Shown here: positions 1-11,211 of the stretch, piece after piece
Layout of the letters: every line of letters starts with the position of its first letter
Position numbering within the stretch: position 1 is the stretch's first letter
DNA from: Lineus longissimus
Taxonomy: Eukaryota; Nemertea; Pilidiophora; Heteronemertea; Lineidae
Reading direction: 5' to 3'
Length of the DNA: 64,000 nucleotides
Assembly (NCBI RefSeq): GCF_910592395.1
Contig: NC_088321.1
Coordinates: 1,924,001-1,988,000 of the forward strand
Made by a program: the position numbers and the translations under genes
Notes under the pieces: generated by a model
Databases searched by the model: none
The model's input: only the letters and a program-made list of their open reading frames with translations
What the model was told of the DNA's origin: nothing

Positions 1-199
1 ACTCCGGTCGTCTCACGGATCAATTGGCACATTCAGTGAAGGAATTCTGTCAGGACTTCATTCTCATAATGAACAGATTTGCTCGTTGTGACTGGAGGTG
101 TCCACAGAATTCATGGGGCAAACTCGGAGGCTTCCCCGCAGGGAATTCTCATGCAAATTAGTTACATAACTGAAAAAATGTAACATGCACAACCGTGGC

Positions 200-303
200 T
201 CTGTGTTGTATATCAACTGGGGAGGGATTGGCAGTTGGCTTTGACGTGGTACGCATGCGCCTGGCTTCGCCCGTCTTCAGTCCAGCCGCCATGTTGTCCA
301 AAT
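200..303 (+). promoter_or_regulatory. candidate promoter/5'UTR of the small four-exon gene
   Basis: The 100 bases before the ATG at 304 contain GCATGCGC at about 253-260, half of an NRF1-type palindrome. GCCGCCATGTTG at 285-296 fits a YY1 site read on the other strand, a common feature just downstream of start sites in TATA-less housekeeping promoters. No TATA box is evident. An upstream ATG at 291 opens a 16-codon frame that ends at TAA 339-341 and overlaps the main start in another frame. Promoter assignment is inference from motif and position. Confidence 0.4.
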
Positions 304-2073
304 ATGTCTTCACAATTTGCTCCCACAAAAACCAAAAATAATCACGGTAAGAACATATAAAAACTCTAAATTTCCACCCAAACTTTTAGTTTACAACACG
401 AGTATCACATTCAGTTGTTTAATTAGTTTCAAAAGTCGACTGAGTTCACATATTTTGGGTTTGAACATTGGTAATTTTCGGGACTTGCGCCGCGTGGTAT
501 TTGTAATATGTAATGATCAGGAGAACAAAAACCAAGAATTGAAATTTATTTTTTGACTTTGATAAGAATGATCGTAGCTCCTACTTTTGTAAATATCATT
601 ATATCAGAAGAAGAATTTTATCAGTAAATTAATATTTAACTCTCCGTCAGTTGAACGCTCTATGAAATGTACAGCACTTAGTAGGATTGAATTCTGCCAT
701 CCATGCGCCTGTGAACGAGGTTCTTCGTCGATGTGCCCTTTGTCCAGTACATCACACACAATAAGTCCACACCGAGCTTAAACCTGAGGGCGAGCTTGTG
801 GGTCATGTTGATTATCATCGTTAAATCCATGTTTTGGGTACCGTGCTGATTGAATGTATAAATTTGCTCTTGGTAAAACTTTTTCACCCATGAAATTAAG
901 TTTGACACAAATTCTTAGGTTGACGTATCCGACATGGATTACATAACCATAGACCAGCATTGAATAAAAGGCCTACCGGATTATATCCCCACCATTTGTT
1001 TACTGTGGTTTTTGGTGTGGCCTTCCAATGTTTTGTGCACAATAACGCATTTCCACTTTTATATTTGTACAGAAGTTATACGTCGTGTATTAGAGACGTG
1101 TCGCTGTCACGAATCCGTGTTTTCCAGGCGGAATTCGACCATTCTGAAATCACTTCAATGTTGACAGATTGCACAGGCACCTGGATGTTATAATGAAATG
1201 AGCGTAGTTTCTGAAAATAAATCTGAATCTGAATTATTTCTACTTGGAGTAGATTGTCCGAAAATAGAAATAACCAAAATGGCCATTGCATTTTAATAAC
1301 TTTTCTCCTGAGTACTTGGATTGTTCCAGCCTCTGTTGTTTTACAGTTCAGTACATGCCTTGCTCACATTGGCGATTTAGATGTCTTTTTTTGTAGGCAA
1401 CGCGGCAAATGCTCCGGAATACGAATCTCTTGCTCTGGACTTTTGCAGTTTGAGGCGAAACGTCAGTGACTTCTTGTCCGCTTATAGACCACCTGCAATA
1501 ATAAATTTCGGCCATTTTGAAAAGGCCGTTTTCACAGGCAACGTTTGTTCACTAGGACATAAAAGTAAAAATAGACAAGCTTAATCAAGCAATTTACTTG
1601 AAGCTGCCCATGCCTTTCAAAGTTCATGATAATTTGAATGCTTTTGATGATGATTTGATTTTAAAAATGATTTATTTCGTGGTAAACTGACGCCGCCTGT
1701 GAAAAGGTCTCTTCAAAATGGCCGAAATTTATTTTCATATTCGGTCTATTGTTTTTCAGGACCCATATCGCTCCAGTGATGTTGATTTTCCTCAAGTCAA
1801 ACAGTGGTGAGATGCCATTAGACTTGATTTGTACAGGTGTAGTACGTCTTACCTACGTGACCTATGCTGCCGTATTTTAATCTCTCGTTTTATTTTGTAT
1901 ATTTGCAGGTCCTTCATGTCCGAGTTGAACAAACCAACGCCATGATGAAAGCCTTACGTATGACTACTACAATGTTTTAATTGACACGAATGCCATTCGA
2001 ATCCGACTTTATATTTCCTTTTTGTCTGTAACCTTCTTCTTTCTTCTGTATGTTTTCAAAGTGAATTAATAAA
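304..2073 (+). CDS. small four-exon gene, 63-aa protein of unknown function
   Basis: I read four exons: 304-346, 1397-1461, 1760-1806 and 1909-1945, with stop TGA at 1943-1945. Donors are GTAAGA, GTCAGT and GTGAGA. Acceptors are TTTTTTTGTAG, TTGTTTTTCAG and TATATTTGCAG, all with good pyrimidine tracts. Phases 1, 0 and 2 chain without a break to give MSSQFAPTKTKNNH-G, then a segment containing EYESLALDFCSLRRN, then DPYRSSDVDFPQVKQ-W and SFMSELNKPTP. AATAAA at 2068-2073 is a fitting polyA signal 123 bases after the stop. The start has A at -3. The product is hydrophilic, with no signal peptide or membrane span, and I do not recognise a family. Intron 2 carries a MITE (1500-1733), which supports the donor lying before it. 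The weakest point is the GTCAGT donor. Exon 4 is also open in another frame to 1980. Confidence 0.6.
655..835. mobile_element. partial copy of the long-TIR MITE family seen at 11.2 and 15.3 kb
   Basis: The stretch from TATGAAATGTACAGCACT through the 'cctgagggcgagcttg' block and 'catgttgattatc' matches the right two thirds of the elements at 11212-11437 and 15311-15532. Its left inverted arm is missing beyond the TATGAAATGTAC motif. It lies inside intron 1 of the small gene. Confidence 0.55.
1500..1733. mobile_element. MITE in intron 2 of the small gene
   Basis: Bases 1501-1539 and 1694-1732 are near-perfect inverted copies of each other, about 37 bp, running from AAATTTCGGCCATTTTGAA to TTTTCACAGGC, with about 155 bp between. 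No coding capacity. This is the structure of a non-autonomous terminal-inverted-repeat element. Superfamily not determined. Confidence 0.6.
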
Positions 2074-2345
2074 CGTTATAATTGATATCATATCTTCCTT
2101 CTTTCGCCAAAGGTTACGAGGTCAGTTAGCGCACTAACAAATATCAAAAAATCTTTTTTGATTTTTCTTCTTATTTGTCTTTGGATATGTCTCTCAATAA
2201 TCTCTAAACAACTTCCACCAATCCTTTAAACAGTAATGAATCAATAAACTAATGATTCAATCTGTTTTCTTCTTGGATTTTATGATTGTCTCCTGTTCTG
2301 ACGTTATAAAACATCTTCTCTCCTGTGTTTTTTCTTCAAAATTGT

Positions 2346-2590
2346 ACTAAGTCCACAGCAGGCTAAAAAATAATCGAGCGTGACTCCGCTCCGTAACTTT
2401 TTCCATGGTTTTTTTTCGAAAAATACGCCAAGTACAAAATCGCTGAGTCATCCTTTTTTCCTTTAAAAATTCTTGAAAAATACGCTAAGTCCACAAAACT
2501 CGAAAAATAAATTGTGCGTGACCTCCCCTCGTAACTTTTTTCCTCTACAAAGTTACGGAGCGAGGTCACGCTCGAGTTTTTTTTGACGTT
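2346..2590. mobile_element. short inverted-repeat element (MITE-like)
   Basis: An arm at 2366-2402 (AATCGAGCGTGACTCCGCTC followed by CGTAACTTTT) is inverted at 2555-2581, with a third direct-related copy around 2515-2540. The interior repeats 'aaatacgcyaagt' and is T-rich. Structure suggests a small TIR element with internal duplication; target site not resolved. Confidence 0.4.
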
Positions 2591-2771
2591 TTTGGAGCCT
2601 ATATTCTGAGGGTCCCCCTTTTTTTGGGCAAAATCCGTTGATCCAGGAGTGTATAAGGCTTGTAATCCTTTGCAAAGTTCAATTGTTATTGAGTTGAATT
2701 GTTATCTTATTGTTCAACTATCAATACATTATTAGTCTTCAAGGCTAATATTATGTGCCAATTGAAGTTTA

Positions 2772-3265
2772 GTGAGCGATGTTGTCAGAGTTCTTTGATC
2801 AGTTCACTGAACAACTTGTGTAATACCAAGTGAATAGTGTAAAGTATTTATGTGTTGCGCAGAAGAATGCAAGTTTGATGTGTACAATTACTGGTGAAAA
2901 CGTCAAAGGAGGAACTTTGAAACGATCTGTTCGTCTCGGAATAGGCAAGCCTATGTGAACAGTTTCAAAGTCCCTTTTTGACATTTTACCAGCAATTGAA
3001 CAGAAATAGCATCAAATATGAATAATTCTGCCACACATAAATAGTTCACGCTATACAAAATGGTGAAAAACAAGTTGTTCAGCAAATTAACCAACGATAT
3101 CTGGTAACTTTGCTCACAAACTCAATGCTGCACATAATACAAACTTTGAAGAAAAATGTATTAATGGCTGAGCATAAAGATAAACATTCAACACAACAAC
3201 AACAATTGAAGTTTACAATGGACAACATGCCATATACACTCCTGGATCCACTCTTAGAATTAAAG
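2772..3265 (+). pseudogene. decayed coding region, unknown family
   Basis: From ATG 2778 one frame reads MLSEFFDQFTEQLV, then TAA, then about 44 codons ending in TGENVKGGTLKRSVRLGIGK, then TGA, then TVSKSLFDILPAIEQK, then TAG at about 3006. Three stops in one otherwise protein-like frame suggest loss of function. A second frame is open from 3041 to beyond 3260. It reads NGEKQVVQQINQRYLVTLL and later HSTQQQQLKFTMDNMPYTLL, ending near 3265 at a weak AG|GTTTTC. I found no convincing splice sites that would remove the stops, although GTGAAC after GIGKPM could be a donor. It could be a decayed multi-exon gene or old retrotransposon-like coding. Family not recognised. Confidence 0.35.
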
Positions 3266-4637
3266 GTTTTCAATGTGGCACGTGTTACAAACCCCTTCCG
3301 GTTTTCTAAATCAGATAGAAAAGCACCAAGAAGGATTTTATATCATTTTAAGCCGAGGAACCTTTTCCGTTTTCCTGAAAACCTTGGAAATCTCTAAGGT
3401 TTTCTGGAGAATAGAAAGATTCGTGCCCATAGAAGATCATGAAAACCTTTATTTCTAAGAGTGTTGATAGTTCGTCAGCTCAGAATAAGTTAACTAGTTC
3501 CCGGTAATCTGCATGTTCGAAAGTCTGTCAATGACTGAATTAAAGGTTCATGGAATAAAGTTTGCTGTTTGCAAACCGTGCTGCGGCTAAAGATTAATAA
3601 ATTGTTTGAAACAAAACTGCAGATATAACTAGTAAACTCTGAACTGACTACTATTTTCCATGTTTCAAATAAAAGGATGAAGTTGAAGTCGAAGGAACCA
3701 AAAATACGTAAATTTTAAACACAAGTTTTATTAAAAAAACTACCAACCATTTTCACAGTACACGCAAAGAAGGCGAAATACTGTAAAATCACAAATATAA
3801 GACCATTTTTGTGAATTTCAACACAACCCAAATTTACGTAGCAAATAGAAAGTGATAAGACAGCTTCAGTGCTTGTGAAGTCTTACAGTTTACGCTACAG
3901 CTGCGGAAGTCAAAGGATATCCCGCAGCCGCATTTATTCCTTCGTTAAAGTTCATTAGATGGTCTTATAGAAGTGAGATTAAAGTATTTTTACACAGTCT
4001 GAATCAAGTACCGGTAATTGAGGCCTAAATCTTAATCTGTTGTACAGAGTATTGCCGTCAGTTAATTGTTTCTTTAGAATATCTTGAACAGTCTGGAAGG
4101 GGATGGATTTCCATACATTTCATTTGATTTGGATCTAAGGTCTGGATTGGTAGTATGGTTTTTTAAAAAGGGCGATTGATAATGATATCTTAATGCCCTG
4201 ATAATTCCTTTCAAACATTTTGAATGTTGGTGTTGCTTTAATGACATAGATTAATTCAGTTTATAGGTTTTTTTTTCTCAATTGATATTCTTAAGAAACA
4301 ACTTCGTACTGCAGCAGTTTAATGATGTTGTTGATAAACTAATTTCTACTTTTGATCACAACGGAATATCCGACATCTTAACATAAATACACATATACGG
4401 GGTGTCACAAATGTTTTCCATTTCTGATTGAATGTTTTCCCAAAATGGAAAGGGGGCTGAATGAGGGTTTTCGAGGACACCAGACTTGAGGACCTGGGTG
4501 GTCCATGGTGGAAGGTGTAGTTCGAGACTATGACAAAGTTTTTATAGACAAAAATACTTTTTGAAATCACCGTCGCAAGTCAACCTACAACTGCCACGGC
4601 TTTGAATTGAAACTTATACATGATATGTTCATCAAGT
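3266..4637. other. intergenic, no gene seen
   Basis: AT-rich sequence with only short shadow frames. A 'ggggtgtcaca' motif at about 4398-4408 resembles the CAGGGTGTCACA end of the element at 17978-18203, but I could not pair it with a second end here. Confidence 0.5.
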
Positions 4638-4638
4638 A

Positions 4639-4835
4639 TACAGGGTGTTGATTAAAACATTTTGAATTCCAGTTTTGTAAGAAGTACATGAACTGGATAG
4701 ATTATACTTAAGTTAGTATGCAACCAATTCTGAGAGATTCTATTTCTTGATGGTAAAAATCAAATTGGCCAAGTCATTCAGAATAACGGCTATTAGCCCT
4801 CAAGACTGTAACTTTGTTTTGATTAACACCCTGTA
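4639..4835. mobile_element. mariner-like MITE, TA-flanked
   Basis: The element starts TA-CAGGGTGTTGATTAAAACA and ends TGTTTTGATTAACACCCTG-TA, so ends of about 21 bp are inverted with two mismatches and TA lies on each side. CAGGGTGT ends with TA target duplication are typical of mariner/Tc1-type non-autonomous elements. About 193 bp, no coding. Confidence 0.75.
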
Positions 4836-5111
4836 CTTGTATTGATATATCACAAGCTTGTGATATCAAACTCCCAGCAAACACAGTAATGCGGAAAAAT
4901 TATTGGACAGTTCGGCCCTATTATCTCATTCAATGGAATATACAGATTGAGGGCCCACAATGGCAACATCAACGGCTCTGTGGCAGTCACACAATATGGA
5001 CAAAGAGTCCCGGAACTTGTATATTCAATTGAATGATCGTGACATCACTCAATGATGAAGGTCTGAGCACATGTTTTCAGTGACTCTCACATTGCCGGCC
5101 CCTTCCAGAGG

Positions 5112-5186
5112 GTGGTTTTATGGAGTAGTGGTAAGAGTGTTGGGCTCTCGTGCGAAAGATCGAAGGTTCGACTCTGTATTGAACCT
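5112..5186 (+). repeat. tRNA-derived fragment (SINE head or tRNA pseudogene)
   Basis: An A-box-like TAGTGGTAAGAGTG at about 5134 is followed about 40 bases on by a B-box-like GGTTCGACTCT at 5165-5175, then a T run. The T-arm stem does not close well, so it is not a working tRNA. Pol III-derived SINE head or pseudogene. Confidence 0.4.
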
Positions 5187-6355
5187 TTTTTAAAACTTTT
5201 CTTAGGCGAAAGTCTTATTTGCCCGTTTTAACAGGAAATCTTTTTAAACAGGAGACTTTCGTTAAATGATATACAAAAGTGGCCGACTTGAGCCAAGAAA
5301 GTTTGCCGGAATGGACAGTTTTTTTTAACTTGATTTTTCTTCCACAAGACTCTGTAAAAAAATCTTCACGAAACTAAAGTATGGTGGTTATGCACTTTGA
5401 AAAAGGATTTTTGCCCAACCAAAATCTTTAATCTTCATAACTTCCTTCAGCAGCAATCTGGGCCTTCCTGTCAGTATAAGCCAATCAACAAGCCAACCTG
5501 TAAATCACTGAACACTCATTGGACAATAGGATAGGACTAATTCCTCAAGTGACTAAATGTACTTTCACCTTGATGAAGATACACCTGAGATGGAACAATC
5601 GTTTCACCAATGGCCAACACTGTAGCCCTGTGCATGAACCTGATCACATGTAGCTTGAAAGATTGCCCCATAAATAACCAATGCAACTCTTCTCAATTTC
5701 TTACAATTTCCACCTGATACATCGAGTATTCTGGTAATAAAAGCAAAGACTCAAAGATCATTACATTGCCACTGACAAAGTTCATTCTAAATTTCTGGTT
5801 TTCCGATTCACTCAAACGAGATTTCCCATGTTCAGGTACCATGTCAGGTTCATGCATTGGGCAACAGAGCAAAAAGAGAGGTTTCGCAATCTTACGTTTT
5901 TCCTTACGTTTTTCCTTACGTTTAAGTATTCAAAGCGTCTGTGACGCACGTGCATGCTCCTGTGATTTCTCAAAAAGAAGGGGCTAATATGCCATGCCTT
6001 TGACTTACACCACAAAACTGTTCTTTCAGATTGTAATTTTGAAACGTGAACTGAAACGTAAATCACCAGCAATGCGAAACCTCTCTAGTATCTAGTTACA
6101 CTTGTCATGCCTTTCCAAATTTGTAAATCTAGTACAAAGTGTCAAATAAAACACAGTACTATTTTTGTTTCTGCATTAATTTTGTAAATCAGTAAGACGC
6201 TCTCCCCACTACTGCCCTGTCTTGTTCATTTCATCTGACTATCAGGGCATTTTTCAGGATTTTAGGTGCATGTTTTCATTGACATGTAATAGCCTGAATT
6301 TCAGACAGAGATTGGGAGAAACCAGAGTGTCGTTCTATACACAAACACGCTCTCA
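5187..6355. other. intergenic, no gene seen
   Basis: No exon-like frame with convincing splice sites. Around 5895-5930 is a short direct repeat, 'ttacgtttttcc' three times, which creates overlapping shadow frames on both strands. Confidence 0.4.
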
Positions 6356-6763
6356 TAAGGCCACATGTTTTTTATTTCTTGGTTTACGGGAAGAGCTTTT
6401 AAAAATGTATGGTCGGGTGGTCGAAATGAAATTAAAAATAAAAATAACCCAAATAGCTATGTATGATCGGAAGAAATAAAATTACCCAAATACTGCTGGA
6501 ATCAAAGTTCAGAACAAGGCGCAATGTCTTAGTCGGGGCTATTTCCCTCATCTAGATGGCTGATAAGTTGTGAAAGTGCACAAACATTGGTTATCACACA
6601 GTGGATTTTATTTTATTTCTCATTATCTTATCTAATTATGATGGGTCGGGCAGAAAATAAAATAAAAAATCGATGATTTTCAGATTTTATTTTTTTTCCA
6701 AAATCCCAAAAAAGCAAGTCGGTCGGACCCGTAAACCAAGAAATAAAAAACACGTGGCCTAAT
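6356..6763. mobile_element. MITE with 35-bp terminal inverted repeats
   Basis: Left end 6356-6390 (TAAGGCCACATG, then TTTCTTGGTTTACGGG) is inverted at 6728-6763 with about two mismatches. The roughly 340-bp interior is A+T-rich and non-coding. Confidence 0.65.
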
Positions 6764-7202
6764 AGTGAGGTTTCACAAGCTTGACGTTTTCGAGGCACGT
6801 TTGTTTGTGAAGTGAGCGCTCGACGCAAGGGCCCAACGCGCCGCGTAGCGGCAAAAAAGCGAAGCTGGCGAAACATTTATAACGGGTCACCGTCACTTAT
6901 TATTGGACTTATAGCGCATTTACGGGGTTGCAACTATTTTGCTTTATAGTGTCACCAGGAAAGAAAAGCATGCGACCTAACGCCGATCTATTTGTATAAA
7001 GTGATAATTGGAAGGTATATAGTAGGAAATATCAATAAAATAATCATTCCATGTCGTCTTTTGAGGGCATTTTTGATTGTAAAAAATATATGTGTACGTC
7101 ACCGTAGTCTCTGCAATGATAATTTTATCAGAGCAGTCTCGCGCAAGTAGAAGTTCTTTACCTATTAGTTCTTCACTTATTAGTCTCAACGTCTGGCGCA
7201 AA

Positions 7203-7350
7203 GCCAGACGTTTTCCATTACGATTTCACTACGATGTTTGACAAGAAGGAGCAGTGCGCGAGATATGCTAATGAGCAGACGTCCCTCGCTTGAGTTTCTG
7301 AAGAATGTTCCATATCGCGCTAAGCTCATCACTGCTGATTATGACAGGCG
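7203..7350 (+). repeat. copy of a block from the 1.28-kb TTAA element
   Basis: About 140 bp (from 'cgatttcactacgatgtttg' to 'tatgacaggcgt') match 9181-9312 at over 90% identity by eye, in the same orientation. It is a detached internal piece of the element at 8323-9605 or of a relative. Confidence 0.6.
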
Positions 7351-7884
7351 TTCAACGGTAGGTATCTGCTCCCCAACTTCCACCCTAATACGGTACAATA
7401 AGTTACCATTTGATGGGAATGGGACAATGCCCTCACTGTGTATGGAGTCATAGGGATAAGAAGACATTATTCATTAGTGTTGGTACAAGTGATTTTGCCC
7501 AAAAAGCATGCGCATTCAAAAAACAAAATGCAAGGTATCACGTACATGACCATGACGACGTGCAGAAAGTGCACTGGCCAGTGCATACCCTATGGCTATG
7601 TACTAGTAAACATGGTAAACATGAACAACATCATTATTCATCGGCAGTTCATTTTACTCCGAGCTTCTCCTGAAACATAGCCATGATGATTAGGCCTACC
7701 ATGTACCATGACCAATAACAGCACTAGTAGATCATGTAGGCCTATATGTCAACAAGTTCACATGAACCGTATAATCCCGCATGGCGCATGTGGGGCATGC
7801 GTCTAAACCAAAGCCCCAAAATCACTTGTTTTGGTCTATTTCACTTGTGTTTCCCCCGTCTCCCAGTCCATAATACATTTACAG

Positions 7885-8003
7885 TTTACAATCCCCGATC
7901 ATGGCCCAACAAAAGGTCATCGGTTGACTAAAGGAACACAACTGTTCAATGGATTTATAGTTGAATGCGATCAAACTACGTCTTTTCAATCGTGGATTGT
8001 AAA
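7885..8003. mobile_element. 120-bp MITE, copy 1
   Basis: The ends TTTACAATCCCCGATC and GATYGKGGATTGTAAA are inverted. The whole sequence, including 'ggtcatcggttgacta' and 'atttatagttgaatgcgatc', recurs at 42795-42914. Non-coding. Confidence 0.75.
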
Positions 8004-8322
8004 TTTAACCCCATGGGCCTAGGGAAGGCCCTATAACAATACTTTCGACACAGTTATTATCTCCGCTGCCTCCACCATGTTACACACAGTGCTCACTGCT
8101 GATTCTAAAATGCGCCACCTAGTCAAAACAGGACATATGTTCTTCTAGGAATAGATCTCTTTCCAATATTTCGTCATTCCACTATCGTCATCACCTCATC
8201 ATACTTTCATTGACATTACAGGCACACATCCACAGAGCACTCTTCAAATCATCTACACAGTGGTTATCCAACTAGGATTATAAAGGTAATTTCTTAGCCC
8301 CGCACAGTGGGTTTCAGTCTTG

Positions 8323-9605
8323 ATAAAGGGGCACTATTGCTAGCAGCTAGGTAGGCAAGATAAAGTTAGCCGAAGTAGCCGATAGGGGTCTCTCGCCCCT
8401 CAAAGTCCGTCACAACTATTCAAGCTTGTACAAGGAATACATGCAGCGCTGACTCTAACAAGACCCAATGGGAATGTCGCACAGTCATCTGTCAAAAACA
8501 AGACCTATGTTGTAGTATGATCTCTTGCCAAATTATATTTAATAATTGCACTATCGTCATCACCTCATCATACTTCATTGACATTACAGGCACACATTGA
8601 CATAGACCACTGTTGCAATCAACGACACAGTCGCTATCCAAGTAGCATTATAGAGGTAATTATCATTATCATACCTCATTAGCATGTGAACCAATCGCGT
8701 CGCGTCCTTTGCGATCACGGCAAAGCCTCATGGAATAATGTCTTTCATCGTTGAATAATTTTTCATATTCCATGCCTACAACTTCAATTTCTTCATATTC
8801 CATGGCTAGAAGTTCAATACTAATATAATATCCAAGATAAAGTACAAGAAGTAGTCAATAGGGGTCTTTCACCTCTCACTGTATGTCCACACTATTCACA
8901 CTTGTACGAGGAATACATTCAATGCTGAATCTAACAACACCCAGTGCCCTTACTCTGTATATTAGTCACTGGAAGATGGCCCATTTCACACCTTGCTTCT
9001 ACTTCACCTATAGTCTCATTGCAAACGCCTCAGTTCTATGATATCACATTCACTTTCAGCTGTCATGCAACGCAACAACTGTGCTATCTGCCATCGCACA
9101 TCAACGAAGAAGTGCAGCGGCCCATATTCCACCTCACGTCTGTCCGACCAGCTGCAATCCTCGAGGACGCCCCACTGTACCACGATTTCACTACGATGTT
9201 TGACAAGAAGGAGCAGTGCGCGAGATAGGCTAATGAGCAGACTTCCCTCGCTTGAGTTTCGGAAGAATGTTCCATATCGCGCTAAGCTGACCACTGCTGA
9301 CCATGACAGGCGTGCATTGGACTGGTACAGGTTGGAACTGAACATTGAATATGCTGGTGGTGACGCTTTCTGATGAGAAGTTGGTCGTGACTGATGCAGT
9401 ATCCTTGGACTTGTCCACAGCATCGTTCAATCATTGCTCTCTGAGCTGCCTTGATTCTGTACTTACCCAAATACTAAGACCAAATGCCTGTTGACTGTGC
9501 TTTAAGAGAGACTGGCGCCATGCCTAGAGATATGACTGACCCCTATTGGCAAATTTGTATGACTTCATCTTGCCTACCTAGCTGCTGCCTATAGTCTCCC
9601 TTTAA
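8323..9605. mobile_element. 1.28-kb non-autonomous element with about 70-bp TIRs ending at TTAA
   Basis: The left end ('aaaggggcactatt', then 'agcagctaggtaggcaagat' and 'ccgataggggtc') is inverted at the right end ('gacccctattggc', 'atcttgcctacctagctgct', 'gtctccctttaa'). The right end sits on TTAA; the left has TTGATAA, a probable decayed TTAA. The interior contains a diverged internal duplication (8165-8300 against 8525-8655, and 8345-8450 against 8835-8930). Frames inside do not resemble a transposase. A 225-bp short version lies at 36161-36385. Confidence 0.6.
9465..9528 (+). repeat. 63-bp block duplicated at 9819-9881
   Basis: Sequence from 'acccaaatactaagaccaaa' to 'tggcgccatgcctag' is repeated essentially without change about 350 bases downstream, where it becomes the left half of a hairpin. 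Confidence 0.7.
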
Positions 9606-9841
9606 CTGCGGAACACTTGAAAGTCGATAAAATGCCATGTTCCACCTTTTAATGTGTTCAGACCGCCATTTTCAAAATAATCAAGTCAGGACACTGCCTT
9701 CTAGTCTCATAATAAATTTTGCTTTCCTCAATAATAACATTTCTTCTTCTTCAGTGCTTTCATCATTCCAAACTTCTCCTCCTCTCACTTTTACAGGGGT
9801 ACAGTCATGGCAATCAAAACCCAAATACTAAGACCAAATGC

Positions 9842-9905
9842 CTGTTGACTGTGCTTTAAGAGAGACTGGCGCCATGCCTAGTCTCTCTTAAAGCACAGTC
9901 AACAG
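9842..9905. repeat. perfect 26-bp hairpin, 12-nt loop
   Basis: The left arm 9842-9867 (CTGTTGACTGTGCTTTAAGA then GAGACT) is perfectly inverted at 9880-9905 around the loop GGCGCCATGCCT. It lies just outside the right end of the 1.28-kb element and reuses a block of it. Confidence 0.85.
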
Positions 9906-10098
9906 ACACCAACCCCCTCAGACTCAGAAACCACAAACGCCCAACCCTTCCTGCTACCTTAATACTTCTGGATCAGTTTCATACATCACAAAGTGGGTAT
10001 TGGGTTGGGGCATTGGCGTAACTGCGACCGACACTACGTGGCGCTGGCTGTCAAACGGGGTATTTCATGGAGTACCATCAACCATTTTGAAATACTAG

Positions 10099-10281
10099 TA
10101 CATGTAGAACCTCTCTATTAAGGACACCCTCGGGACTGACAAGTACTGTCTTTAATAGAGAGGTGTCCTGATTAGAGAGGTCAAATTGAATGGAAACAAC
10201 CAAGTTGGGACCAAAACTAGTGTCCTTAATAGAGAGGTTGTCCTTAATAGAGAGGTGTCCACTAAGGGAGGTTCCACTGTA
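10099..10281. mobile_element. Tigger/pogo-like MITE, copy 1
   Basis: Family hallmark: ends (TA)CAGTRGAACCTC and GGTTCCACTG(TA), with an interior of 'ctattaaggacac' blocks and 'tcaaattgaatggaaacaac'. TA targets and CAGT ends fit the pogo/Tigger branch of Tc1/mariner. This copy starts ACATGTAGAACC and ends GGTTCCACTGTA. About 180 bp, non-coding. Confidence 0.8.
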
Positions 10282-10619
10282 TTACGATTCATAGATTAGC
10301 TTCCATGAAGAAGGCAATGAGCGTCTTTTGCCGATTTTAGAATTTTTAAAACGTTGATGTAAACTTTTTTGTAAATCGTAAGCATGGGAAACCTCACTAA
10401 TGTAGTTATTGACCAACCAAAAAAGCATAATTTGAAAAGGACTAATATAACTCAAATTGAGTTTTAAATTGCAGCTGAAACTTTGACAAGTGTAACTAGT
10501 GTTCGACATTAAGTTTTACAAAGAATTGGCCTTGCCTTAAACTGTTCACGTGTTGTTTGGCGAGGAAAGGTTCCCTCCTTTGCCGATACGTCGTCCTCGT
10601 ATATAGATCACGTGACTTG

Positions 10620-11100
10620 ATGACGCCATTGACGCCATTCCACCTGGAAAACAAAATAACGGAAGTTTTAGGATTTTGCCAATTTATTAACAACAAAACA
10701 AAGGAACTTGTCAGGGTTGCAGGATTTGGTCGCGAACAAGCTTAATAAAACTCTGATACGACCGAGGCCGAGCTTGGCACAGCCGTCCTTGGGACCAGGA
10801 GTGGAAAGACCTAAATAGCTCGGGTGTGGCCAAAGGCAGAACAAAGTGGGGAGCGATTGAGGAGGCTCCCGCAAAAAGATGGTCACAGCCCTTTGTTCGA
10901 ATGGACAAACAGTAATTAGAGAAGCCAAGTTCAATGCCTTACATGGGCTTGTCATCGTGAAAGCAAGTCTTCAGATGAATACTTCCTCTAATTTACTGCT
11001 GGCTTTATCTAAAAAGGGTCATTTTTCATCAGTAACTTACAGTCAGAGGAGTAAAAAGAAGGTATCATGTGTGGAGAAGGAGAAGGCTTTCAAATGAGGA
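10620..11100 (+). repeat. diverged duplicate of the 11570-11910 region
   Basis: Blocks 'ccacctggaaaacaaaataa' (about 10639) and 'tgtggagaaggagaaggctt' plus 'tccggctgcgt' (about 11069-11115) recur as 'ccacctggaaaataaagata' (11598) and 'tttggagaaggaggcgactt' plus 'ttcggctgcgt' (11858-11900). This is an old duplication. A GTAAGT at 11635 after a short open frame (LENKDKTILRI) could be a donor, but no gene model follows. Confidence 0.35.
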
Positions 11101-11211
11101 CATTTCCGGCTGCGTCATCAGAAACCGCCTTTTTCATCAGTGTACCCATTGGGAAGAGGGTTATTAAAGTCGCAAGGTGGCGAGATCACCAAAGACGACA
11201 ACACACGGATT

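Noticed and set aside
9016-9423. 135-codon minus frame as a transposase
   Set aside because: No DDE-type motif or DNA-binding domain is visible; it lies inside the non-autonomous element at 8323-9605.
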